This document shows positions 1-7,960 of a stretch of 7,960 nucleotides of DNA, piece after piece. Where the stretch lies: contig DMCZ01000052.1 of NCBI GenBank assembly GCA_003446655.1, positions 2,211-10,170 of the forward strand. The letters run 5' to 3'. Position 1 is the first letter of the stretch. Each line of letters begins with the position of its first letter. Below the pieces are notes generated by a model, which searched no databases, was not told the DNA's origin, and worked only from the letters and a program-made list of their open reading frames with translations. This DNA is from Thauera sp. (GTDB lineage: Bacteria; Pseudomonadota; Gammaproteobacteria; Burkholderiales; Rhodocyclaceae). The position numbers and the translations under genes are program-made.

Positions 1-698
1 GCCTCGAGGCGGGCGACTTCCTGCGTGGCAAGGTCCTGCCGCGCCTGCCCGAGGTCGAGGAGCGCGCTGTTACCCTCGAGCTCCTTGCGCCGTAAGGCCA
101 CCTGGGCATCGAGGACGTGCCATTCCGCGGCGAGCGCGTCGCGTCGTTCGGCGCTCAGCGGTCGCCCGTCGCGGCCCGGTTCGCGGTTGGTGCCGAGCGC
201 GGTCTCGATCGTCGCCATGCGCGCCTGGCTTGCGCTGATCTCGGTTTGCGCGCGCTCGGGTCCGGTGCGGGCATTGACGAGCAAGGTGTTGGCCTCGTCC
301 AGGCGGCGGCGCCATTCGATGAGCGCCGCGTTCTGGTCGGCCAGGCGGCGCTCGAGCTCGGCATCCGGTGTGCTCGGGCCGATCGCCGGCGCGGAATCCG
401 CCCGCGCCTGCAGGGACGCGAGCTCGGCGCGCGCCGCCCGGGTTCGTTGCGGGGCGGATTCGATGTCCTGCTGCAGCCTTTGCTGCTGCGCGCGCAGCTC
501 CTCGGCCATCGTGAGGCTGGCCAGGGCCTGCTCGAGCGCCTGCTGGGCGGCGCGCTGGTCGGCTTCGGAGAGCTTGCGGTCGGCCAGGGCTGCCACACGG
601 CTGCGCAGGTCGTCCGCGGTGGGAGGGATGGGCGTCTGTGCCGCGGCAAGAGCCGGCAGCAGCGCGAGCAGCACAACGAAGAGGCGGAGCAGGTGCAT
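1..698 (-). CDS. mscK: MscK/KefA-type mechanosensitive channel, N-terminal part (runs off left edge)
   Basis: The reading frame is open from an ATG at 696-698 to the left edge, giving 232 residues with the C-terminus missing. Residues 1-20 form a signal peptide (one Arg, a Leu/Val-rich core, then LPALAAA) with probable cleavage before Gln21. The rest is an Ala/Gln/Glu/Arg-rich, coiled-coil-like periplasmic region. Near the edge, RRKELEGNSALLDLGQARQD closely resembles the E. coli MscK stretch QRKSLEGNTVLQDTLQKQRD as I remember it, which places it in the MscS_porin domain and favours MscK over MscM/YjeP. E. coli MscK is about 1,120 residues, so about a fifth is visible. The membrane helices and MscS pore would lie beyond the window. 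Family role: inner-membrane channel that opens under membrane tension during hypo-osmotic shock, with K+-sensitive gating in E. coli. The Shine-Dalgarno is weak, and the start was chosen from the signal peptide. It is transcribed divergently from the MFS gene. Confidence 0.82.
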   Translation of the reverse strand, partial: MHLLRLFVVLLALLPALAAAQTPIPPTADDLRSRVAALADRKLSEADQRAAQQALEQALASLTMAEELRAQQQRLQQDIESAPQRTRAARAELASLQARADSAPAIGPSTPDAELERRLADQNAALIEWRRRLDEANTLLVNARTGPERAQTEISASQARMATIETALGTNREPGRDGRPLSAERRDALAAEWHVLDAQVALRRKELEGNSALLDLGQARQDLATQEVARLE

Positions 699-870
699 GA
701 ACTGGAGAGCGTCGATGAGCGATGGGGGGCGCGGGCGCAGGAAGGGGGCCGCTGGCGAGCGCCGAGTTTAACGCGCTGCGCTGGCACGGATCGAAGGCTG
801 GATCGTAAGGGCTTATGGCCGCGGCAACCCGCGCGCCGATGCGCAGCCTGTCCCGCGCGTTGATCTGTCC

Positions 871-899
871 TTGAACGGATGCGGCGCGCCGACTATCGT
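871..899 (+). promoter_or_regulatory. Candidate sigma70 promoter of the MFS transporter gene
   Basis: TTGAAC (871-876) and TATCGT (894-899) are separated by exactly 17 bp. Each matches four of six bases of the TTGACA/TATAAT consensus. Transcription would start near 906 and give a leader of about 26 nt carrying the AGGAG at 911-915. Position, spacing and lack of competitors support it. It is a motif call only. Confidence 0.5.
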
Positions 900-910
900 G
901 TCGCACCTCG

Positions 911-915
911 AGGAG
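911..915 (+). promoter_or_regulatory. Shine-Dalgarno for the MFS gene, unusually distant
   Basis: AGGAG lies 16 nt before the ATG at 932, longer than the usual 5-10 nt. A second in-frame ATG at 953 is further away still and has no Shine-Dalgarno of its own. The ATG at 932 therefore remains the better start. Confidence 0.45.
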
Positions 916-931
916 ACGGAAAACAACAACG

Positions 932-2143
932 ATGGACGAACAGATCCAACGCATGAAGGTGCTGGGTGCCGGCATCTTCAGCCTGGTGCTCGCGCTCGGC
1001 GTCGCGCGCTTCGCCTACACGCCGCTGCTGCCGCTGATGCAGGCGCAGGCCGGACTCGGGCTGGCCGAGGGCGGCTGGCTGGCGGCGATCAACTATGCGG
1101 GCTATCTCACGGGGGCGCTGCTCGCGGCCTCGATCAGCAACCTCGTGCTCAAGGACCGCCTGTACCGCATCGGCATGGTGATGGCGGTGCTGACCACGGT
1201 AATGATGGGGCTGACCACCGATTTCTGGGTGTGGGCGGTGTCGCGCTACCTGGCGGGGCTGGCGAGTGCGGCATCGATGCTGCTCGGCACCGGGCTGATC
1301 CTGAACTGGCTGATCCGCCACAACCACCGCCACGAGCTCGGCATCCACTTCGCCGGCATCGGCCTCGGTATCGCCGGCTGTTCGGTGGCGGTGGCGTTGA
1401 TGAGTCAGTGGCTCGAGTGGCGCGAGCAGTGGTTCGCCTTCACCGCGATCGCCTGCGCGCTGCTGGTGCCGGCGCTGAAGTGGCTGCCGGCGCCCGATAC
1501 CAGCGGGGTCACCCGGACCGGGGCGCCGATGCACGACAACCCGCCCAGCCCGCTGTTCATGCGCGTGTTCATGGCCTCCTACTTCTGCGCCGGGATCGGC
1601 TTCGTGGTCAGCGCGACCTTCATCGTCGCCATCGTCAATCGCCTGCCGGGGCTGGAGGGCCAGGGCAGCTGGAGCTTCCTCGCCATCGGCCTGGCGGCGA
1701 TGCCGGCCTGCATCGTGTGGGATTTCATCGCGCGCCGCACCGGAGCGCTCAACGCCCTGATCCTGGCTGCGGTGGTGCAGGTCGTGGGCATCCTGCTGCC
1801 GGTGGTGATGGGCGGGATGCTGGGGGCGATCGCTGGCGCGCTGCTGTTTGGGGGCACCTTCGTCGGCATGGTGAGCCTGGTGCTGACCATGGCCGGACGC
1901 TACTACCCGACGCGGCCGGCGAAGATGATGGGCAAGATGACCATCTCCTACGGCGTGGCGCAGATTCTCGGCCCGGCGGTCACCGGCTGGCTGGGCGCCA
2001 CCTTCGGCAGCTACGCCGGCGGGCTGTATTTCGCCGCGGCGACGATGGTGCTCGGTGCGGTGCTGCTGGTGGTGCTGAAACTGATCGAGAGGCGCGATGC
2101 GCACGTGCTGCAGCGTGCCTCGGCCGCTGACGCCGCGGGCTGA
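932..2143 (+). CDS. MFS transporter, YbfB/YjiJ type
   Basis: A 403-residue, strongly hydrophobic protein with about 12 predicted helices in two halves. The halves are joined by a hydrophilic loop at roughly residues 186-208. Helix 1 ends in GVARFAYTPLLPLM (23-36), the hallmark N-terminal motif of the YbfB/YjiJ branch of the major facilitator superfamily. A short basic loop (KDRLYR, 74-79) sits between helices 2 and 3, where the MFS motif A normally lies. No signal peptide is needed, and the protein should be an inner-membrane secondary transporter. Substrates of this branch are poorly known, so neither substrate nor direction can be given. Length is typical of the family. The gene stands alone: mscK is divergent on the left and nudC converges 21 bp beyond its stop. 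An alternative start at 953 would remove seven residues that add nothing to helix 1. Confidence 0.88.
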   Translation: MDEQIQRMKVLGAGIFSLVLALGVARFAYTPLLPLMQAQAGLGLAEGGWLAAINYAGYLTGALLAASISNLVLKDRLYRIGMVMAVLTTVMMGLTTDFWVWAVSRYLAGLASAASMLLGTGLILNWLIRHNHRHELGIHFAGIGLGIAGCSVAVALMSQWLEWREQWFAFTAIACALLVPALKWLPAPDTSGVTRTGAPMHDNPPSPLFMRVFMASYFCAGIGFVVSATFIVAIVNRLPGLEGQGSWSFLAIGLAAMPACIVWDFIARRTGALNALILAAVVQVVGILLPVVMGGMLGAIAGALLFGGTFVGMVSLVLTMAGRYYPTRPAKMMGKMTISYGVAQILGPAVTGWLGATFGSYAGGLYFAAATMVLGAVLLVVLKLIERRDAHVLQRASAADAAG

Positions 2144-2175
2144 GCGCGCCGGGCCGGCGCACGTTCAGCCCGCGG
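2133..2175. terminator. Symmetric hairpin spanning both stop codons of convergent genes
   Basis: CCGCGGGCTGA (2133-2143) and TCAGCCCGCGG (2165-2175) are perfect 11-bp inverted copies. Inside them GCGCCGG (2146-2152) pairs with CCGGCGC (2154-2160), allowing for a few unpaired loop bases. Each arm ends in the TGA stop of one gene, so both proteins end in Ala-Gly. Neither side has a T-run, so it is not a textbook intrinsic terminator. A bidirectional stop or 3'-end-protecting hairpin is the likely role. Confidence 0.5.
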
Positions 2176-3007
2176 GTGGCCACGGTCGGCCGTGGCGCAG
2201 GCAGAAGTCGCGCAGCAGCAGGTTGGCCATGGCGTAGCGGGTCGGAAACACCGCCGGCAGCGCGTCGATGTGGAAGAAGCGCGCGTCCTCGATCTCGTCG
2301 GGCGCGCAGAGGATCTCGCCGCCCTCGTATTCGGCCTGGTAGCCCAGCATCAGCGCATGCGGGAAGGGCCAGGCCTGACTGGCGAAGTAGCGCAGGTTGC
2401 CGATGCGCAGGCCGGTCTCCTCGAGGATTTCGCGATGGACCGCCTGCTCGGCGGATTCGCCCGCGTCGACGAAGCCGGCGAGCGCGCTGTACAGCCCGGG
2501 CGGAAAGTGCGGTGATCGCCCGAGCAGGATCTCGGGCCCGCGTTCGACGGCGACGATCACCACCGGCGATACGCGCGGGTAATGCTCGCGGCCGCAGTCC
2601 GTGTTGGTGCAGCGGCGCATCGGGCTTGGGCGTGTGTGCAGCACGGTGGGGGCGCCGCACGCGCCGCAGAAGCGGTGCGCGCGGTCGAACTCCAGCAGTT
2701 CGAGCGCGCGCGCGGCGAGGCTGCGGGTTGCTGGCGGCAGGGTGTCGAGCAGGGTCTTCAGGTGGCGGAATTCATGCCCCGGCGGCGGCTCGAGCGCCCG
2801 ATCCACCTCGATCACCGCCCACGGCTGACCCTCGGGTGCGAGGAAGTCGAGCGCGCAGCGCGGAGGCAAGCTTGCCAGCCACCGGTGTGGCGAGCGCGCC
2901 AGCCCGCCGCGCTCGTCCACCAGCAGCTGGTGACCACGGAACACGAGGGTGTTGTTGGCGGCAGGCGCGAGCCGGCCGGCTGCGGTCGAGGTGGCGACGC
3001 CTTCCAT
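2165..3007 (-). CDS. nudC: NADH pyrophosphatase / NAD-RNA decapping Nudix hydrolase NudC
   Basis: A 280-residue protein, slightly longer than E. coli NudC (257). An N-terminal domain is followed by a four-cysteine zinc ribbon (C114, C117, C133, C138). The Nudix box spans residues 178-200 with every consensus position present: G178, E184, R192-E193, E196-E197 and G199. The downstream SQAWPFPHA (210-218) corresponds to the SQPWPFPxS signature that separates NudC from other Nudix proteins, with Ala replacing Pro and Ser. Family role: a cytosolic, metal-dependent enzyme that cleaves NADH to NMNH and AMP and removes NAD caps from RNA. The ATG at 3007 was chosen because a GAAG lies 10 nt upstream. 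A GTG at 3013 would add two residues but sits only 4 nt from that motif. The gene begins 12 bp after the OYE stop, so the two are probably cotranscribed. Confidence 0.92.
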   Translation of the reverse strand: MEGVATSTAAGRLAPAANNTLVFRGHQLLVDERGGLARSPHRWLASLPPRCALDFLAPEGQPWAVIEVDRALEPPPGHEFRHLKTLLDTLPPATRSLAARALELLEFDRAHRFCGACGAPTVLHTRPSPMRRCTNTDCGREHYPRVSPVVIVAVERGPEILLGRSPHFPPGLYSALAGFVDAGESAEQAVHREILEETGLRIGNLRYFASQAWPFPHALMLGYQAEYEGGEILCAPDEIEDARFFHIDALPAVFPTRYAMANLLLRDFCLRHGRPWPPAG

Positions 3008-3019
3008 GCGCACCGGTCT

Positions 3020-4132
3020 TCAGCGCTGGCCGATGCGGGCGCCGGCGAACAAGGCCTTGTGCTCGGCCGGCTGCGAGCGCCAGTACTGCGGCGGCGCCTG
3101 CACCTGCGCGCCGAGCTTTGCCGCCGCATGCCACGGCCAGCGCGGGTCGTAGAGCATGCCGCGGGCGAGCGCGACGAGGTCGGCCTGGCCGTCGGCGACG
3201 ATGGCCTCGGCCTGCTCGGGCTGGGTCACCAGGCCGACGCCGATCACCGGCGTGCGCACTGCGCGCCGGATCGCGGCCGCGAGCGGGATCTGGTAACCGG
3301 GGCCGAGCGGGATCTTCTGCTGCGGCGAAAGGCCGCCGCTCGACACGTGCAGGAAATTGCAGCCGCGCGCCTGCAGCGCCTCGCTGAAGGCGATGCTCTG
3401 TTCCACGTCCCAGCCGCCCTCCACCCAGTCCGTCGCCGAGAAGCGCACGCCGAGCGGCAGCCCGGCCGGCAGCGCAGCACGCACGGCGTCGAAGACCTCG
3501 AGCGGAAAGCGCAGGCGGTTCTCGAGCGAACCGCCATAGGCGTCGTCGCGCTGGTTCGAGAGCGGCGACAGGAACTGGTGCAACAGGTAGCCGTGGGCGC
3601 AGTGGAGTTCGATCAGGTCGATGCCGAGACGGGCGGCGCGGCGCGCTGCGGAGACGAAATCATCACGCACGCGCGCCAGCCCTGCGGCGTCGAGGGCGAC
3701 CGGTGGCTGTTCGCCGGCGGCATGCGGAACCGCCGACGGGGCGACGGTCTGCCAGCCGCCGGCCTCGGGGGTGAGCAGCTGGCCGCCGTCCCAGGGCACC
3801 TGGCTCGAGGCCTTGCGTCCGGCGTGGCCGAGCTGGATGCCGATCGGCATCGCGGAGTAGCGGCGCACCGCCCCGAGCACGCGGCCGAGCGCGGCCTCGG
3901 TGTCGTCCGAATACAGGCCGAGGTCGGCCGCGGTGATGCGGCCCTCGGGCGACACCGCGGTGGCCTCGATGATCAGCAGGCCGGCGCCGGACATGGCGAG
4001 GTTGCCGAGGTGGATCAGATGCCAGTCGGTGGCGCGGCCGTCCTCCGCGGAGTACTGGCACATGGGGGCGATGACGATGCGGTTGGGCAGACGCAGGCTG
4101 CCGAGCTCGAAGGGGGAGAACAGGGCACTCAT
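3020..4132 (-). CDS. NADH:flavin oxidoreductase / old yellow enzyme, XenA/YqjM class
   Basis: A 370-residue FMN-dependent TIM-barrel ene-reductase. The N-terminus (LFSPFELGSLRLPNRIVIAP) is immediately followed by MCQY, with the redox-tuning Cys25 and active-site Tyr27 of the YqjM/XenA subclass. Also visible are Gln100, HAGRKAS (103-109), the substrate-binding pair His177/His180 with Tyr182 in ELHCAHGYLLHQF, SNQRDDAYGGSLENR (192-206), and Arg230 in GVRFSATDW. The C-terminal ADLVALARG segment completes the FMN phosphate site. Family role: reduces activated C=C bonds of enones and nitro compounds with NADPH or NADH. The physiological substrate is unknown. The same frame extends upstream to an ATG at 4210, but homologues start just before LFSPF, so the ATG at 4132 is preferred. 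Its Shine-Dalgarno is weak (GAGG about 13 nt away). Probably the first gene of a two-gene operon with nudC, divergent from icd. Confidence 0.9.
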   Translation of the reverse strand: MSALFSPFELGSLRLPNRIVIAPMCQYSAEDGRATDWHLIHLGNLAMSGAGLLIIEATAVSPEGRITAADLGLYSDDTEAALGRVLGAVRRYSAMPIGIQLGHAGRKASSQVPWDGGQLLTPEAGGWQTVAPSAVPHAAGEQPPVALDAAGLARVRDDFVSAARRAARLGIDLIELHCAHGYLLHQFLSPLSNQRDDAYGGSLENRLRFPLEVFDAVRAALPAGLPLGVRFSATDWVEGGWDVEQSIAFSEALQARGCNFLHVSSGGLSPQQKIPLGPGYQIPLAAAIRRAVRTPVIGVGLVTQPEQAEAIVADGQADLVALARGMLYDPRWPWHAAAKLGAQVQAPPQYWRSQPAEHKALFAGARIGQR

Positions 4133-4420
4133 GATGCGGTCGAAGCCTCGGGTGGCGGGATGTGAAAGCAAGGCCGCCAGCATCGGACAATTCGCCGGCG
4201 CTGTCGACATTCACTGCCGCGCACCTGGCACCGCGGCCCGTCGAGCACGGCCGGATCGATCCCCGCCGATTTCGCAATGCGAATGCAGGTTTCGATGCCG
4301 GCGAGGGCGATAAGTGGTATTTTCCCGGCGACTGCGAACGTGTGGGCCTCACGCCGCACAGGCGACAGCGGGTCGCCATCGGGTAGTCGGGACAAGATCT
4401 AAAACATATAGGGGAAATCA
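4133..4420. other. Divergent control region between the OYE gene and icd
   Basis: This 288-bp stretch has no credible gene. Short frames on both strands here resemble no family I recognise. It holds a 10-bp palindrome GGATCGATCC (4253-4262), an odd-centred palindrome TTCGCA-A-TGCGAA (4271-4283), and a 17-base hairpin or palindrome GGCGAC-AGCGG-GTCGCC (4361-4377). A possible extended -10 for icd is TGGTATTTT (4315-4323), without a good -35. The last 30 bases before icd are notably A-rich. Promoters for both genes must lie here, but none can be fixed by eye. Confidence 0.55.
4410..4414 (+). promoter_or_regulatory. Shine-Dalgarno of icd
   Basis: AGGGG ends 6 nt before the ATG at 4421, within an A-rich and therefore unstructured stretch. 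This supports the chosen start and suggests efficient translation. Confidence 0.6.
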
Positions 4421-6661
<2,241 letters not shown>

Positions 6662-6676
6662 GGCCGGTAATGTGCG

Positions 6677-6699
6677 ACCGGCCGCCACGTGCGGCCGGT
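6677..6699 (+). repeat. Perfect 9-bp inverted repeat downstream of icd
   Basis: ACCGGCCGC (6677-6685) and GCGGCCGGT (6691-6699) flank the 5-nt loop CACGT. The stem is almost all G-C and starts 15 bp after the icd stop. No T-run follows, so it is more likely a 3'-end stabilising hairpin, or the first half of a tandem terminator, than a terminator by itself. Confidence 0.55.
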
Positions 6700-6710
6700 G
6701 AAGCACGAGC

Positions 6711-6753
6711 GGGGCGGGTCGACCATGCGGTCGGTCCGCCCCGTTTGTCGTTT
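6711..6753 (+). terminator. Intrinsic terminator of icd
   Basis: GGGGCGGGTCGACC (6711-6724) pairs with GGTCGGTCCGCCCC (6729-6742) as a 14-bp stem with two G-U wobbles and an ATGC tetraloop. The T-enriched GTTTGTCGTTT (6743-6753) follows. The orientation suits icd. The reverse side lacks T-runs, so it should not stop the opposing radical SAM transcript efficiently. Confidence 0.7.
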
Positions 6754-6770
6754 ACGCGGCGGGCAGCGGC

Positions 6771-7667
6771 CTAGAGTCCGCGCAGCCAGGCGGGACGCAG
6801 CGGGGCGGATGCAGGGTGCTCGATGGCGGCACGCACCTGCGCCAGCAGCTTTGCCTTGTCCGCACCCAGCGTGCCCTTGAGCACCAGCCAGTTCGAGGCG
6901 TGGTCGGAGCGGAACACCGTGCGTCGCAGCTCCAGCGCCGCCAGGAAGCGCTCCATCTCGGTGAACAATCCCCGCTGCGACAGCGCCTGCCACTCCGGCC
7001 AGGCCTGCAGGAAGCGGCGCCCGCCGTCGTGCAGGGTCACCACCAGTGTCGACAGATACTCCGGCTGGGTGGCGTTGATCAGGTGTGCCGAGTTGTCGGC
7101 GTGTTGCGCGCTCAGCGCCTCGCCGCCGAGACCGTTGAGGATCATCACCGAGCGCGTGATGCCGGCCTCGCCGAGCTTGTCGAGCGCGCTGCGGGTGGAC
7201 TCGAAGGTCTCGCCCTTGTTCACCCGCGCCAGCACCGCGTCGTCGCCCGACTCGGCGCCGAGGTAGGCGAGCGTCAGGCCGGCGGCGGCGAGTTCCTTCA
7301 GTTCGGCGACCGACTTCTTCTTCAGGTTGCGCGCCAGGCAGTAGCTCGACACCCGGTGCACCGTGGGCAGGTGGGTGCGGATCGCCTCCAGATAGGCGAG
7401 CAGGCGGCGGGTGGGCAGCACCAGCGCGTCGCCGTCGGCGAGGAATACCCGGCGCAGCTGCGCGCCGTAGCGTTCGCCAGTGCGGCGGATGCTGTCGATG
7501 ACTTCGGCCTCGTCGCGGGCGCGGAAGGCCTTCTGCGGCGCGGTGTACATCTCGCAGAAGGTGCAGGCGTTCCAGGAGCAGCCGTCGGTGACTGGCAGGA
7601 TCAGCGATTCGGCCTCGCTCGGCGGGCGGAACACGGGTTCGACGTAGCGGATCGGCAGGGCGGACAC
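6771..7667 (-). CDS. Uncharacterised radical SAM protein with CX4CX2C motif
   Basis: A 298-residue protein of unknown substrate. Near the N-terminus, GCSWNACTFCEMY places three cysteines at 30, 35 and 38. This is CX4CX2C rather than the canonical CX3CX2C that binds the 4Fe-4S cluster. I recall the same spacing in a family of similar unstudied bacterial proteins, so it is probably genuine. Other radical SAM barrel features follow: an ADGD segment (77-80), GAESGDD (137-143) in the strand that usually contacts SAM, and NGLGGE (178-183). FRSDHASN (252-259) near the C-terminus also looks family-specific. There is no extra Cys-rich auxiliary-cluster domain and no B12 domain. The protein is presumably cytosolic and oxygen-sensitive. 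The start is a GTG at 7665-7667 with a weak GAGA ahead of it, and I saw no in-frame ATG nearby upstream. It lies 65 bp downstream of the depolymerase gene on the same strand, possibly cotranscribed. Confidence 0.82.
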   Translation of the reverse strand: MSALPIRYVEPVFRPPSEAESLILPVTDGCSWNACTFCEMYTAPQKAFRARDEAEVIDSIRRTGERYGAQLRRVFLADGDALVLPTRRLLAYLEAIRTHLPTVHRVSSYCLARNLKKKSVAELKELAAAGLTLAYLGAESGDDAVLARVNKGETFESTRSALDKLGEAGITRSVMILNGLGGEALSAQHADNSAHLINATQPEYLSTLVVTLHDGGRRFLQAWPEWQALSQRGLFTEMERFLAALELRRTVFRSDHASNWLVLKGTLGADKAKLLAQVRAAIEHPASAPLRPAWLRGL

Positions 7668-7732
7668 GGCAGTTCTCGCGATGCAGGACGGGGCCGCAAG
7701 TCTACCTGCTGCACGCTGCGCCGGCGCGCGCT

Positions 7733-7960
7733 TCAGTCCCGCCGCCCGGCGCTCAGCCGCTCGATCATCGCGCGCACGCTGCGGATCTGGATGCCGTCAC
7801 GGGTGGCGTAGTCACTGTCGGTGAAGCCCCACCAGTCCCAGCAGCCGTTTGGGTTCTTCCACGGGATCGACACCGCCTGCGGAAACAGCACCACCAGGCG
7901 GTTGGTGTCGGCCCAGCGGTCGTAGCCGGTGTTCCTGACGAAGGTGGTGCCGTTGTAGAG
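7733..7960 (-). CDS. PHB/PHA depolymerase-family esterase, C-terminal part (runs off right edge)
   Basis: The last 75 residues of a protein whose start lies beyond the right edge. The frame is open to base 7960 and stops at TGA (7733-7735). TGYDRWADTNRLVVLFPQ followed by NPNGCWDWWGFTDSDYATRD is the conserved C-terminal signature of extracellular-type short-chain PHA depolymerases, followed by a last helix (IQIRSVRAMIERL). As I recall, the lipase-box serine of this class lies further N-terminal, so catalytic residues and signal peptide cannot be checked here. Family role: an alpha/beta-hydrolase hydrolysing poly(3-hydroxybutyrate) or related esters. There is no substrate-binding or linker domain after the catalytic part, which fits a compact single-domain enzyme. 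The ordinary upstream neighbour of the radical SAM gene, 65 bp apart. Confidence 0.8.
   Translation of the reverse strand, partial: LYNGTTFVRNTGYDRWADTNRLVVLFPQAVSIPWKNPNGCWDWWGFTDSDYATRDGIQIRSVRAMIERLSAGRRD

Larger units (their letters stand above)
699..931. other. Divergent intergenic region between mscK and the MFS gene
   Basis: This 233-bp stretch separates two divergent starts and contains no protein-coding frame I would accept. Its right third holds the promoter and Shine-Dalgarno assigned to the MFS gene. On the minus strand, towards mscK, I found no convincing -35/-10 pair. TTGCCG followed by TACGAT has only a 14-bp spacer, and a TTAAAC lacks a matching -35. The mscK promoter is therefore unassigned. 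Confidence 0.6.

Noticed and set aside
70..975. Long minus- and plus-strand frames over the left edge (for example 70-975 minus, 25-771 plus)
   Set aside because: The true frame, open to the window edge, begins at 698 on the minus strand with a signal peptide and MscK-like sequence. The others are Arg/Ser/Ala-rich shadows.
893..2104. A 403-codon minus-strand frame opposite the MFS gene, and an out-of-frame plus-strand frame from 871
   Set aside because: Both give His/Gln/Arg- or Gly/Ala-rich sequence with no membrane segments or motifs, whereas the frame from 932 gives a clear 12-helix transporter.
2582..4165. A 527-codon plus-strand frame across nudC and the OYE gene
   Set aside because: It spans two well-identified minus-strand genes and their junction, and its Arg/Ala/Gly-rich product resembles no family. 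It is a high-GC shadow frame.
4133..4210. 26-residue N-terminal extension of the OYE (start at 4210)
   Set aside because: Homologues of the XenA/YqjM class begin just before LFSPF. The extension matches no signal peptide or domain and would consume the divergent promoter region.
4129..4395. Small minus-strand frame of 88 codons in the OYE-icd intergenic region
   Set aside because: It overlaps the OYE start and the putative control palindromes and resembles no known protein.

Overview
The window is very GC-rich (GC-dominated third codon positions throughout) and looks like a chromosomal stretch of a betaproteobacterium, most likely of the Thauera/Azoarcus/Zoogloea group. That placement is an inference from base composition and from the gene set: a monomeric NADP-isocitrate dehydrogenase, an MscK-type channel, a XenA/YqjM-type flavin reductase and a polyhydroxyalkanoate depolymerase. 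I see no mobile element, CRISPR array, phage gene, tRNA or rRNA. The region reads as ordinary core metabolism.

Layout from left to right. (1) The 5' part of an mscK-like mechanosensitive channel gene lies on the minus strand and runs off the left edge. (2) A 233-bp divergent intergenic region carries a good sigma70-type promoter for the next gene. (3) A 12-helix MFS transporter of the YbfB/YjiJ type lies on the plus strand. (4) It converges on nudC (NADH pyrophosphatase / NAD-RNA decapping Nudix hydrolase) across a 21-bp gap, where a hairpin-forming inverted repeat takes in both stop codons. (5) Directly upstream of nudC, on the same strand and 12 bp away, is an old yellow enzyme of the XenA/YqjM class. 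The two probably form an operon. (6) A 288-bp divergent control region with several small palindromes separates that operon from (7) icd, the 746-residue monomeric NADP-dependent isocitrate dehydrogenase. (8) Two strong hairpins follow icd, the second a plausible intrinsic terminator. (9) An uncharacterised radical SAM protein with an atypical CX4CX2C cluster motif lies on the minus strand. It sits 65 bp downstream of (10) the C-terminal 75 residues of a PHB/PHA depolymerase-family esterase that enters from the right edge.

The middle of the window has a nicotinamide-cofactor theme. Icd makes NADPH in the TCA cycle, the divergently transcribed OYE uses NAD(P)H to reduce activated C=C bonds, and NudC hydrolyses NAD(H) and NAD-capped RNA. 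Whether this is functional or coincidental cannot be told from the sequence. I found no convincing new multi-gene system. The items most worth a second look are the radical SAM protein, the symmetric convergent-gene hairpin and the palindromes between the OYE gene and icd.
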